Part shown: in pieces, positions 8,238-16,621 of the stretch
How the letters are laid out: each line of letters starts with the position of its first letter
Numbering within the stretch: position 1 is the stretch's first letter
Source of the DNA: an uncultured bacterium
GTDB taxonomy: Bacteria; Armatimonadota; HRBIN16
Assembly (NCBI GenBank): GCA_937132045.1
Contig: CAKZNX010000306.1
Coordinates: 1-36,009 of the forward strand
Direction: 5' to 3'
DNA length: 36,009 bases
Position numbers and translations under genes: made by a program
Notes under the pieces: generated by a model
Seen by the model: the letters and a program-made list of their open reading frames with translations, nothing else
The model's database searches: none
Told to the model about the DNA's origin: nothing

Positions 8238-10445
8238 GTGTTGCGTGAGCGTTCGGTTCTAACGTACCTGCTGGATGTACTCTCGCGTCGGCGAGCCTTT
8301 GCCGCTGCCTGCTTTGTTCTGGTAGTGCTCGGCACGGCGTTGGCAACGTTCACCGCACAGCCAGTGTATCGGGCGAAGGCAATTGTACAGATAGAGCAAC
8401 CCTCCGGTTTTGTGCTGAGAACCGACATCTTCGGAGCCGGCTTCACCCGAACCCTGCCGCAGGAGCAGGCGGAGCTAGTCGATACCTATCCATACAAGCT
8501 GCTGGTCGACTCGGTAGTTACCATAGTTCAGCGTCTCAACATAGAATTGCCGGTATACACAAGAAGCGAACAAATACGGACGCTATTCGAGAATATTCTA
8601 TGCGATTCTGGTGGTGTATCAGATACCGATACCTGCATTAATTACCGCGCGGCGCGGCTGCAGGGACACTCCCGTCCGCAGCCTAAAGAGGAGGACGAGT
8701 TCGACCAGTATCTTCGGGCGCGACTCGTCGAGGACACCGGACTGATCGAGCTCTTTGCGGAGGCACGCTCACCGCTCCAAGCACAGAACGCCGCCAACGC
8801 CGCCGCGCTGGTGATGGTGTGGCAGAACGAGCGTCTGCGCAAAGAGGAGGCGCGCAATACCGTGCGCTTCATCCGCGACCAGCTCGACGGACCCGGCGGG
8901 GTGAAAGCACTGCTTGCTCGTGCGGACGACCAACTCGCCGCGTTCAAGAGGCAGAAAGCCTTCCTGGATGCCGGCGAGGAGACCCGCGCCCTCCTCGATC
9001 AGCTGGTGGAGGTCAGCAACCTGCGCTGGCAAGGAGACCTGCGACTGACCGACCTGCGCACTCGCCTTGCAGCAACGCGACAACAGCTGGGCAAAGAGCC
9101 TTCCACGCTGGTTTCCCCCACTATCTACGAGAACCCCACCGTGCAGGAAATCAAGAAACAGCTCGTCACCGCGGAGGCAGACCTGTTGTCCCTGCAGGCG
9201 CAGTTCACAGACGAGCACCCGCGAGTGCAGTCCGCGCTGGCACGTGTGGATGCTCTTCGTGATCGCCTGCGCCAGGAGGCGTTGCGTATTGAGAGCGTTC
9301 AACGGCTGCCTAACCCTGTCCATCAGGAGTTATACAAAAGTGCCGCCTTGCTCTCCGCCGACATCGTGGGGCAGGAAGCGCAGATGACCGCCCTGCAGGG
9401 CACTCTGGACGACCTCCGTCGCCGGATGCTTGCCGTGCCGGAACTGGAGAGGCAGTTGACACAGCTCCTGCGCGAACGGCAGGCACTGGAGAGACAATAC
9501 CTGTTTCTGATGGAGCGGTTGCAGGAAGCGGAACTCACCCATGCGGTAAAGCTGGGCAATGCGCGCGTTGTGGAACTGGCGCAGCTGCCGGGCGAGCGCG
9601 TCCGACCTCGTCGTATCCTCAATATGCTGATGGGCATCGTGCTGGGCATGATGCTGGCTGCTGGCTTTGCGCTGTTGATCGAACAGATGGACCGCCGCTT
9701 GCCTTCTGCCCAATACGCAGCGGAGTGGCTGGACGTGCCGTTGCTGGCTGTCGTCCCTGCCGTTCGTGATAGGGCTCATGGCTCGCCTGTGGGTGACGCT
9801 GAGGCTGTAGAAGCATTCCGGCGCCTGCGAACGGCTGTGAGGCTGGCGTCCAGGGAACAGCCCATACGCAGTCTGATAGTCGCCTCCGCGCTGCCGCAGG
9901 ACGGTGGAACATTTGTGGCGCGCCAGCTCACGGTCAGTATGGCACAGGCTGGGCACCGGGTGCTCCTGGTAGACGCGAACCTGCGCGAGCCGTCTCAGCA
10001 CCGCACCGATGGGCAGCCTCCCTCTCCCGGGCTGGCGGAGTGGCTGCAGGGAGATGTGGACCTGCACCAGTGCATCCGTTCTTCAAGTACCAACAACCTC
10101 TGGCTGCTACCGGCAGGCGACGTCCCATCCAGTGCGACTGATCTGCTGGAAAGTCACAGGATTCGCCAATTACTTACACACTTTTCGCAGGAGTATGATT
10201 TTGTGGTGCTGGATGTGCCCCCTGCCGACCGGTATGTGGACGCGCAGATACTTGCCCTGCACTGCGACGCCGTCATCCTGGTGGTGCAGCCGGGTACGAC
10301 CCTGCGCGATGCTGCGCTCAGTGCGGTGCAGACTTTTCGGGCTCTGCCAAACTCCCGTCTGCTCGGTATCGTGGCGAATCACGTGACGGGTTCGTCCAGT
10401 ACGGGCGCCGTGCATCACTCTGCCAGAAGGAGGCATACATCGTGA
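8238..10445 (+). CDS. Wzz/BY-kinase-like polysaccharide co-polymerase with degenerate ATP site
   Basis: This 735-aa inner-membrane protein has the layout of bacterial tyrosine-kinase co-polymerases that control length and export of surface polysaccharide. A first membrane helix lies at about 19-38. A long periplasmic region with coiled-coil stretches follows, then a second helix ending before LIEQMDRRLPSA, and a cytoplasmic CpsD-like domain. In that domain the Walker A site reads S-A-L-P-Q-D-G-G-T (550-558), so the catalytic lysine is replaced by Gly557. Walker A' (LLVDANLREP, D579) and Walker B (VVLDVPPAD, D659) remain. The C-terminus has no tyrosine cluster. It is therefore probably not an active kinase. 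The GTG at 8238 is chosen because the promoter lies just upstream and GGAGG precedes it by 12 nt; an ATG at 8136 is possible but less likely. It overlaps the next gene by 4 nt. Confidence 0.85.
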   Translation: MLRERSVLTYLLDVLSRRRAFAAACFVLVVLGTALATFTAQPVYRAKAIVQIEQPSGFVLRTDIFGAGFTRTLPQEQAELVDTYPYKLLVDSVVTIVQRLNIELPVYTRSEQIRTLFENILCDSGGVSDTDTCINYRAARLQGHSRPQPKEEDEFDQYLRARLVEDTGLIELFAEARSPLQAQNAANAAALVMVWQNERLRKEEARNTVRFIRDQLDGPGGVKALLARADDQLAAFKRQKAFLDAGEETRALLDQLVEVSNLRWQGDLRLTDLRTRLAATRQQLGKEPSTLVSPTIYENPTVQEIKKQLVTAEADLLSLQAQFTDEHPRVQSALARVDALRDRLRQEALRIESVQRLPNPVHQELYKSAALLSADIVGQEAQMTALQGTLDDLRRRMLAVPELERQLTQLLRERQALERQYLFLMERLQEAELTHAVKLGNARVVELAQLPGERVRPRRILNMLMGIVLGMMLAAGFALLIEQMDRRLPSAQYAAEWLDVPLLAVVPAVRDRAHGSPVGDAEAVEAFRRLRTAVRLASREQPIRSLIVASALPQDGGTFVARQLTVSMAQAGHRVLLVDANLREPSQHRTDGQPPSPGLAEWLQGDVDLHQCIRSSSTNNLWLLPAGDVPSSATDLLESHRIRQLLTHFSQEYDFVVLDVPPADRYVDAQILALHCDAVILVVQPGTTLRDAALSAVQTFRALPNSRLLGIVANHVTGSSSTGAVHHSARRRHTS

Positions 10446-11506
10446 AAGGTTTGATCCTCAGTGGAGGCAAAGGCACCCGCCTGCGTCCCATCACCCATAC
10501 CGGCGCCAAACAGCTCATTCCCATCGCCAACAAGCCAGTGCTGTTCTACGGCATCGAAGCCGTACGGGACGCTGGCATCACGGATGTCGGCATCATCGTG
10601 GGCGATACACGTCAGGAGATTATGCAGGCGGTTGGCGACGGCAGTCGCTGGGGTATCCGCGTCAACTATATCCACCAGCCGGAGCCACTGGGGCTGGCGC
10701 ACGCCGTCAAGATTGCACGGGACTTCCTTCGCGACGAACCTTTTGTGATGTACCTCGGCGACAATCTGGTCAAAGAGGGCATCACGCCCTTCGTGCGAGA
10801 GTTCGAACAGCTCCGTCCAAACGCGCAGATACTGCTGGCGCGTGTGCCAAACCCGCACGATTTCGGGGTCGCCGTGCTGGAGGGCGACCGCGTGGTTCGC
10901 CTCGTCGAGAAGCCCAAACAGCCCCCGTCCGATCTCGCTCTGGTCGGCGTGTACATGTTCGACTCCCATATCTTCGAAGCGGTAAACGTCATCCAGCCTT
11001 CCGATCGGGGCGAGCTGGAGATTACCGACGCCATCCAGTACCTGATCGACCATGGTTATCAGGTGCGCTCGCACATCATCAGCGGGTGGTGGAAGGACAC
11101 CGGCAACCTCGAAGCCATTCTGGAAGCAAACCGCATCCTGCTGGAAGACCTCGAACGGTGCGTTCAGGCAGAGGTGGACGATCGATCGCACCTGCACGGC
11201 AGGGTGTGGCTCGGCGAGGGCACAAGGGTAGTCAACAGCGTCATCCGCGGACCGGTCATCGTAGGTGCGAACTGCCTTATCGAGAACGCCTACATCGGTC
11301 CCTTCACTTCCGTCGCCGATGGCGTGCAGATTGTCGCCAGCGAGATCGAGCACAGCGTCATCCTGGAGGGTGCTCGCATCCTGAATGTGGGGTCGCGCGT
11401 GGAGGACAGCCTTCTGGGGCGAAACGTCACCGTCTGCCGCGATGAGGGCAAGCCGCGTGCCGTGCGGTTGATGTTGGGGGACAACAGCCAGGTCAATCTG
11501 CTGTGA
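10442..11506 (+). CDS. rmlA: Glucose-1-phosphate thymidylyltransferase, long form
   Basis: The enzyme makes dTDP-glucose from glucose-1-phosphate and dTTP, the entry step to dTDP-rhamnose and related deoxysugars. At 354 aa it matches the long RmlA/StrD subfamily. The nucleotidyl-binding motif LSGGKGTRLRP is at 6-16. AKQLIPIANKP follows at about 22-32, then the metal-binding YLGDN at about 104-108 and EKPKQPPSDLALVG further on. A C-terminal left-handed beta-helix with hexapeptide-like repeats lies at about 250-340. The start is a GTG preceded by AAGGAGG at 8 nt, overlapping the previous stop codon as GTGA. No rmlB, C or D follows, so the product may be used by enzymes encoded elsewhere. Long-form members sometimes prefer other sugars, so the substrate is likely but not certain. 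Confidence 0.9.
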   Translation: MKGLILSGGKGTRLRPITHTGAKQLIPIANKPVLFYGIEAVRDAGITDVGIIVGDTRQEIMQAVGDGSRWGIRVNYIHQPEPLGLAHAVKIARDFLRDEPFVMYLGDNLVKEGITPFVREFEQLRPNAQILLARVPNPHDFGVAVLEGDRVVRLVEKPKQPPSDLALVGVYMFDSHIFEAVNVIQPSDRGELEITDAIQYLIDHGYQVRSHIISGWWKDTGNLEAILEANRILLEDLERCVQAEVDDRSHLHGRVWLGEGTRVVNSVIRGPVIVGANCLIENAYIGPFTSVADGVQIVASEIEHSVILEGARILNVGSRVEDSLLGRNVTVCRDEGKPRAVRLMLGDNSQVNLL

Positions 11507-12699
11507 GAACATGGCACTTCACCACGCGCTGGCTGCTCGGATCGCAGTTTGCGGCGCGTCTGCTGGGTCTGGTCAACAACGTCCTGCTGGCGCGCCTGCT
11601 GGCTCCGGCTCTGTTCGGCAGCTTCGTGCAGGCGATGGCGGTGGCTGGCGCGCTGGCTCCCCTTGCCGACGCGGGCGTTTCCGCAGTGCTCACCAGGCAC
11701 GTTGCCCGTCGTCCGCAGGCGCGTTTCATGCTATCCGCGGCGCTGGGGTTGCGGTTTCTGCAGGGCGCCATCCTGTGGGTGGGGGTGCTCGCGGTGGCGT
11801 GGTGGGTGAGGAGCTCGTCGCAGTTCGCGCTGGCGCTGGTGCTGGCTGGGGCGTACTGGGTAACGGCGTGTTTCATCCAGTTGTTGGCTGGGGTAGCTCG
11901 GGCGCGCGTGCAGGCGCACCTCGAGGCGCGTTCCGTACTTCTGGAGCGTGGCATAACCGTCCCTGCGGCGGCGTTTGGTGCGGTCGCGCTGGGGCTGACC
12001 GGTGCGCTGGTGGGCGTGCTGGCGGGCGGTGTGGCTGGGCTTCTCTATCTGGTGCGTCGCCTGTCCTTTCCGCGAATACGAGCGAACACGCTGGCGTGGA
12101 AGTGTCTGCTGTCGGCAGGCGCACCGCTGGCAATCGGCGATGTGTGCCATGGTCTCATCATACGCCTGGATATTCTGGCGGTGGGTTTCACTTTTGGCGA
12201 CCAGAGCGCAGGCTACTATGGTGGTGCCAGCACACTGCTCTGGGCGGGGATGCTGGTGCCCGGCTCGATGGCGCTGGCACTGGTGCCCGCACGGTCGCAG
12301 GTGGGCAGCTCCTCAACCCTCGACCACCGTATACTGCGCTGGATGCTGGTGGTGGCGGGGTTGATGGCGTTGTTGCTGAGCGCGGGTGCTCCTGTTTGGG
12401 TCAGGTTGCTGTATGGGTCGGCGTTCGGACCGGCGGCGGATGCTTTGCGTGTGCTGGCGTGGGCGTTCCTTCCGGCGGCGGTGGTGGCGTGGGGCAACGC
12501 CGTACTGCTGGTTCGTCACCGCACGGCGTGGGTGGCGGTCGTGGCAGCAGCTGGGCTGACCTGTCTGGCGGTGTGTCTGTGGTGGCTACCGATGTTCGGA
12601 CCGTTGTTTGCTGCGGTGGCACAGGTGGTCACGCAGTGCCTGATGGCGCTGTTGCTCTGGTGGCTCGTGCGGCACAGCCTCGAGGCATCGTCCGGGTGA
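11503..12699 (+). CDS. Wzx-like polysaccharide flippase (MOP superfamily)
   Basis: This 398-aa integral membrane protein probably moves lipid-linked sugar repeat units across the inner membrane. It has about 10-12 hydrophobic helices. The N-terminus resembles polysaccharide-transporter family members (FTTRWLLGSQFAARLLGLVN, then LLARLLAPALFGSFVQA). Arg/Lys-rich loops lie on the inner side, and a later segment, LLYGSAFGPAADALRVLAWAF, is typical of the family. The start is a GTG sharing GTGA with the rmlA stop, with only a weak ribosome site, so translation is likely coupled. It is somewhat shorter than most flippases (about 420-480 aa). Codon use is strongly G-rich. Specificity cannot be told. 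Confidence 0.83.
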   Translation: MRTWHFTTRWLLGSQFAARLLGLVNNVLLARLLAPALFGSFVQAMAVAGALAPLADAGVSAVLTRHVARRPQARFMLSAALGLRFLQGAILWVGVLAVAWWVRSSSQFALALVLAGAYWVTACFIQLLAGVARARVQAHLEARSVLLERGITVPAAAFGAVALGLTGALVGVLAGGVAGLLYLVRRLSFPRIRANTLAWKCLLSAGAPLAIGDVCHGLIIRLDILAVGFTFGDQSAGYYGGASTLLWAGMLVPGSMALALVPARSQVGSSSTLDHRILRWMLVVAGLMALLLSAGAPVWVRLLYGSAFGPAADALRVLAWAFLPAAVVAWGNAVLLVRHRTAWVAVVAAAGLTCLAVCLWWLPMFGPLFAAVAQVVTQCLMALLLWWLVRHSLEASSG

Positions 12700-12764
12700 A
12701 ACTTTGCCATCGCGAATCTGTCTTATACGGAGGGTTGAACAGACGCTCCAACGGGGAGGATAAC

Positions 12765-14489
12765 GTGAAAGCTTTCTTGCGTCGCCGAGCAAAGTTACTG
12801 CTATTCGGCTGTTTGCCGGTGCTCATACTTCTGGGAGCTGGTGGCTGGTGGGGCTACCGCTGGATGCGGAAACCGCCAGCGCCCGCGCGGCTGGTAGAGG
12901 TCTCTCGCGGCGATGTGGAGATTATCGTCGCGGAGTCGGGTGTGCTGGAACCGCTGCGCAAGGTGGAGGTTAAAAGCAAAATCGCCGGACGCATCCTCAG
13001 TCTGAACGTGGAGGCAGGCGACGTGGTGCGCGAGGGGCAGCTTATTGCCCAGATCGATCCGGTCGAAGTGGAGGCGAGTTTGCGACAGCAGGAGGCACAG
13101 CTGCGCGCCGCGCTTGCCCGGCTGGAACAGGCGAAACTGCTCAGCGGTTACCAGGGCGAGGATGTTTCCGCGCAGATAGCGCAGGCCCGCAACGCCGTGC
13201 GCACCGCCGAATTGCGCTATCAGCAGGCGCTTCGTGAAGCGCAGACTCAGCCCGAACTCACCCAGGCAGCGCTCGAGCAGTCGGAGACCAGTTATCAGGC
13301 TGCCGTAGATGGTCTGAACCTCCTGCTGAGAGTAACCCACCCACAGCAGCGCACCGATGCTCAGGCGGCGGTGAACGAAGCCCGCGCCCAGCGCGACGAC
13401 GCCCGACGGCAGCTCGACCGGCAGAGGCAGCTCCTCGCGAAAGGCTTTGTCTCCCAGCGCGAGGTAGACCTTGCCGCCACCCAGCTGACCGCCGTCGAGG
13501 CGCGTCTCCAGCAGGCGGAACAGCGACTGCAGACCCTCGAGGAACAGCAACGCCTCCAGCGAGCCGACGCCGAAGCGCGGGTGAAACAGGCGAAAGCGGC
13601 TCTCGAGCAGGCGCGCGCTCAGGCGAAGCGGGACGAATTGCGCCAGAGGGAAGTGGAGGCGGCGCGCACCGCACTGGAAGATGCCCGGCTTCGTCTGAAG
13701 CTGGCGGAGGCGAACCGTGTGCAGCTTCCTGTTCGCCAGAAAGAGGTACAGCAGGCACAGGCGGCGGTGGAACAGCTGCAGAGCGCCCTGAAAGAGGCGC
13801 GTACCCGACTGGCAGACACCACCATCCGCGCACCCATGAGCGGCGTGGTCACCCAGAGATACATCGAGTCGGGCGAGCTGGTCACTTCCGGCGTGGCGAC
13901 CTTCTCGTCGGGTATGCCGCTGGTGCAGATTGCCGACCTCTCCAAAATGCGCATCAAACTGCAGGTCAATGAGGTGGACATCGGTAAGGTGCAGGTGGGA
14001 CAGAAAGTGGAAATCCGCCTCGACTCCCTGCGCGACGAGGTATTCGAGGGACGGGTGCGCAAGGTGGCTCCTGCGTCCACCGTCCAGCAAGGCGCGGTGG
14101 GTGGGGCAGTCATCAAGTTTCCCGTGGAGGTGGAGATTGCCAAACCCGACCCGCGCATGAAGCCGGGAATGAGCGCCAAGTGTCGTATCATCGTGGAGCG
14201 CCAGCAGAACGTACTGCGCCTGCCGAGGGAGGCGCTGGAGTTCGTGGATGCCAGCACTGCGAAGGTGGCTGTGGTGCACCGCGAAATGGTGAACGGACAG
14301 CCGGTAGACAAGAACGAGACCCGCACGGTGAAGACGGGCTTGCGCGGTGACGCCTTCGTGGAAATCGTTGACGGATTGAAAGAAGGCGAGAAGGTGCGTC
14401 CTCAGCCGTTTCGGGGACCGAAGCGCCAGCAATTCGAGATGAGCGTGGGCGCCTCCAGTGGCGAGCGCGAGCAGGAGCAGAGGCAATGA
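12765..14489 (+). CDS. MacA/HlyD-type periplasmic adaptor protein
   Basis: This 574-aa membrane-fusion protein would link an inner-membrane ABC permease to the periplasm or outer layers. A single N-terminal membrane anchor lies at about 11-30. A lipoyl-like half (VKSKIAGRILSLNVEAGDVVREGQLIAQID) follows at about 70-98, and then an unusually long glutamine- and alanine-rich coiled-coil hairpin at about 100-340. The second lipoyl half (IRAPMSGVVTQRYIESGELV) and beta-barrel and membrane-proximal domains complete it. The GTG at 12765 is chosen because GGGGAGG precedes it. The same frame is open far upstream through the flippase gene, but that stretch is a shadow. Its stop overlaps the permease start as ATGA, which shows that the two work as a pair. 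Confidence 0.9.
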   Translation: MKAFLRRRAKLLLFGCLPVLILLGAGGWWGYRWMRKPPAPARLVEVSRGDVEIIVAESGVLEPLRKVEVKSKIAGRILSLNVEAGDVVREGQLIAQIDPVEVEASLRQQEAQLRAALARLEQAKLLSGYQGEDVSAQIAQARNAVRTAELRYQQALREAQTQPELTQAALEQSETSYQAAVDGLNLLLRVTHPQQRTDAQAAVNEARAQRDDARRQLDRQRQLLAKGFVSQREVDLAATQLTAVEARLQQAEQRLQTLEEQQRLQRADAEARVKQAKAALEQARAQAKRDELRQREVEAARTALEDARLRLKLAEANRVQLPVRQKEVQQAQAAVEQLQSALKEARTRLADTTIRAPMSGVVTQRYIESGELVTSGVATFSSGMPLVQIADLSKMRIKLQVNEVDIGKVQVGQKVEIRLDSLRDEVFEGRVRKVAPASTVQQGAVGGAVIKFPVEVEIAKPDPRMKPGMSAKCRIIVERQQNVLRLPREALEFVDASTAKVAVVHREMVNGQPVDKNETRTVKTGLRGDAFVEIVDGLKEGEKVRPQPFRGPKRQQFEMSVGASSGEREQEQRQ

Positions 14490-15715
14490 GTTTGCTCGAC
14501 TCCTTGTTCACCGCACTGGCGAACCTGCGTCGGCACAAACTGCGTTCGCTGCTGACCATGCTGGGCGTCATCATCGGCGTCGCGGCGGTCATCCTTATGG
14601 TGGCGCTGGTGGAGGGTGCCCGTTCCCGTGTGGTGGAGGAGTTTCGTCAGCTCGGCTCCAGCCTGATCATTGTGGTGTATGACCCCTCCCTTCGCAAGCG
14701 CGGCGAGACGCCCGGCACCATAGAGGGCTTGCGCATGGACGACGCGCGCGCCATCCTGCAGGAGTGTTCCAGCGTGAAGATGGTCAGCGCCGAGCTGGAG
14801 GCAGGCACGCAGAAGGCGCGGTACGGCGGAGAGGAGCTGGACGTGGTCATCGACGGATGCCAGCCCGAGTATCTCTACCTTCACAATCTGCAGGTCGAGC
14901 AGGGGCGCTTTATCACGCAAGAGGACATCGACCAGTGGGCGAAGGTGGTCGTGCTCGGCAAGGAGGCGCACCGCCGTCTCTTCGGTGGACGCGACCCCAT
15001 CGGAGAGAGCATCGAGATCGCGGGCGTGTCGGTAACCGTGGTGGGCGTGATCGCGGCGAAAGGGAGAACCTTCGGGCAAGATTGGGATAAGCGTGTGTTC
15101 GTGCCCATCACCACCCTGCAGAAGCGGTTCGTGGGCGCAGACCTGGTCTCGGTTATCTTCGCTCAGCCGCGCTTCCCTGAGCGTACCACCGAGGCGATGG
15201 ACGAAATCTGGCAGCTGCTGATGCGCCGCCACGATAACCAGCCCTACTTCCGCGTGGACAGCCAGGAGCGACTGCTCTCGTCGATTGGGCGCGTGCTCAG
15301 CATCTTCGGACTGGTGGTGGGCGCAATAGCCGGGCTGTCTCTGCTGGTGGGCGGCATCGGCATCATGAACATCATGCTGGTCACGGTCGCCGAGCGCACC
15401 CGAGAGATAGGCATCCGCAAGGCGGTGGGCGCGCGCAACCGCGACATCCTCCTGCAGTTCCTCATCGAATCGATGACGCTGTCCGGGGTAGGGGGGATTA
15501 TCGGTATCCTGCTGGGCTGGGGCGGTAGTCTGCTTGTGGGCTGGGCGACTCAACAGGCGAAACTGTTCGGCGGCGAGGGGCTGACCACCCACCTGCCTCT
15601 GTGGGCAGCGATAGCGGGCTTTCTGTTCTCGGCGGCGGTCGGCATCTTCTTCGGCATCTACCCAGCGTGGCGGGCGTCCCGTCTCAACCCCATCGAGGCA
15701 CTGCGTTACGAGTAG
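14486..15715 (+). CDS. MacB/YknZ-type ABC transporter permease (FtsX family), no linked ATPase
   Basis: This 409-aa inner-membrane permease has a first helix at about 20-45 (LLTMLGVIIGVAAVILMVAL) and a MacB-type periplasmic core domain at about 47-260. Three C-terminal FtsX helices lie at about 270-400, with the conserved coupling sequence ERTREIGIRKAVGA between the first two. Such permeases normally work with a MacA-like adaptor and an ABC ATPase that binds that coupling helix. The adaptor gene is directly upstream with a 4-nt overlap, but no ATPase is encoded in the operon, and the next gene is on the opposite strand. The coupling motif is intact, so the ATPase probably acts in trans. Substrate unknown; the operon hints at a surface glycan or lipid. 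Confidence 0.9.
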   Translation: MSLLDSLFTALANLRRHKLRSLLTMLGVIIGVAAVILMVALVEGARSRVVEEFRQLGSSLIIVVYDPSLRKRGETPGTIEGLRMDDARAILQECSSVKMVSAELEAGTQKARYGGEELDVVIDGCQPEYLYLHNLQVEQGRFITQEDIDQWAKVVVLGKEAHRRLFGGRDPIGESIEIAGVSVTVVGVIAAKGRTFGQDWDKRVFVPITTLQKRFVGADLVSVIFAQPRFPERTTEAMDEIWQLLMRRHDNQPYFRVDSQERLLSSIGRVLSIFGLVVGAIAGLSLLVGGIGIMNIMLVTVAERTREIGIRKAVGARNRDILLQFLIESMTLSGVGGIIGILLGWGGSLLVGWATQQAKLFGGEGLTTHLPLWAAIAGFLFSAAVGIFFGIYPAWRASRLNPIEALRYE

Positions 15716-15718
15716 CGG

Positions 15719-16621
15719 CTAGCCCTTCAGGTCTCTCAACGCCAGCCGAGCCAGCCCCTCTGCAGGAGAAGCAGTCGGCACGATAATCTGTGCGTTTGCG
15801 AACTCCGCCAGCACACGCTGACGCAGCGGGGCAATCACCCACTCCCCCGCTGCGAACACGCTTCCCCCCAGTACCACCGGGAAGGCTTCTTCTGGCGCAA
15901 ACAGCCTGTGCGCCACTGCCACCACATCGCTACCCAGTGTGGCGCCTGCCTCTTGCAGGATGCGCTGAGCGACCCTGTCGCCAGCGTCTGCCGCCCTGCT
16001 CACCCGCACCGCGAAACCCGCCAGCACATGGCGAGGCATCTCCTCGCGATACACCCTGCGCACGATGTCGTATACCCGCTGCAGCCCGAAGTAGTCCATC
16101 ATCTCATCCCGCAGCATGGTCGCCTCACCGCGTCCGTCCAGCGACCGCACCACCGCTCGTAATGCCTGAATGGCGATGTCTGTTGCACTACCCTCATCGC
16201 CCAGCAGCATACCCCACCCACCCACCGACACGTGGCGCTCCTCACCCCGCCAGCCGACGGTGCTCGAACCCGTTCCCGACACGACGCCAATACCGTATGG
16301 CTCCAGCACCCCTCCGGCGGCAAGAACGGCGCGGTGCTCGTGCGCACCGCGCCACTCCGCATGGGGAAACGCCCGCTTGACGTGCACCCGGATCATGGCG
16401 ATGTCGGGCAACATCACCGAGTAGAGGCGCACCACCTGATTGCCGTCAACCTGCTGCACCAGCTGCAAGAAAACCTCGGCAACTGAGCGTTCGCACTCAT
16501 CGGGCGACACGAAGTTCAGGTTGACGCCGCCGCTGCGTGCGCGAGCCACCACTTCGCCCGCCTCGTTCAGAACCACCCCTTCCGTCTTCGTGCCGCCGCC
16601 GTCAACGCCTGCGACCAGCAC
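15719..16621 (-). CDS. BadF/BadG/BcrA/BcrD-family ATPase, N-acetylglucosamine-kinase-like
   Basis: This 300-aa cytoplasmic ASKHA-fold protein is probably a sugar kinase. The phosphate-1 motif GVDGGGTKTEGVV lies at about 5-17, the phosphate-2 motif VSGTGSSTVGW at about 114-124, and GGWGMLLGDEGSATDIAIQAL, typical of N-acetylglucosamine kinases, follows. The adenosine motif GGSVFAAG lies near the C-terminus. The start is a GTG immediately after the stop codon of the upstream pilin-like gene, with GGAGG 8 nt before it. The gene ends 3 bp from the convergent permease gene. N-acetylglucosamine recycling fits the family and the cell-wall genes upstream, but the substrate is not proven by sequence. 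Confidence 0.85.
   Translation of the reverse strand: MLVAGVDGGGTKTEGVVLNEAGEVVARARSGGVNLNFVSPDECERSVAEVFLQLVQQVDGNQVVRLYSVMLPDIAMIRVHVKRAFPHAEWRGAHEHRAVLAAGGVLEPYGIGVVSGTGSSTVGWRGEERHVSVGGWGMLLGDEGSATDIAIQALRAVVRSLDGRGEATMLRDEMMDYFGLQRVYDIVRRVYREEMPRHVLAGFAVRVSRAADAGDRVAQRILQEAGATLGSDVVAVAHRLFAPEEAFPVVLGGSVFAAGEWVIAPLRQRVLAEFANAQIIVPTASPAEGLARLALRDLKG

Noticed and set aside
8120-8446. N-terminal extension of ParA
   Set aside because: The frame is open, but Soj proteins start at MGVVYAVVNQKGG. A ribosome site precedes the ATG at 8119, and the extension overlaps the divergent promoter.
11511-14489. Single 992-codon open frame covering the flippase and adaptor genes
   Set aside because: The first 418 codons are an out-of-frame shadow of the flippase gene. 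The adaptor starts at the GTG at 12765, with its own ribosome site.
15716-15718. Missing ABC ATPase hidden after the permease
   Set aside because: Only 3 bp separate the permease stop from the convergent sugar-kinase gene, so no ATPase fits there.
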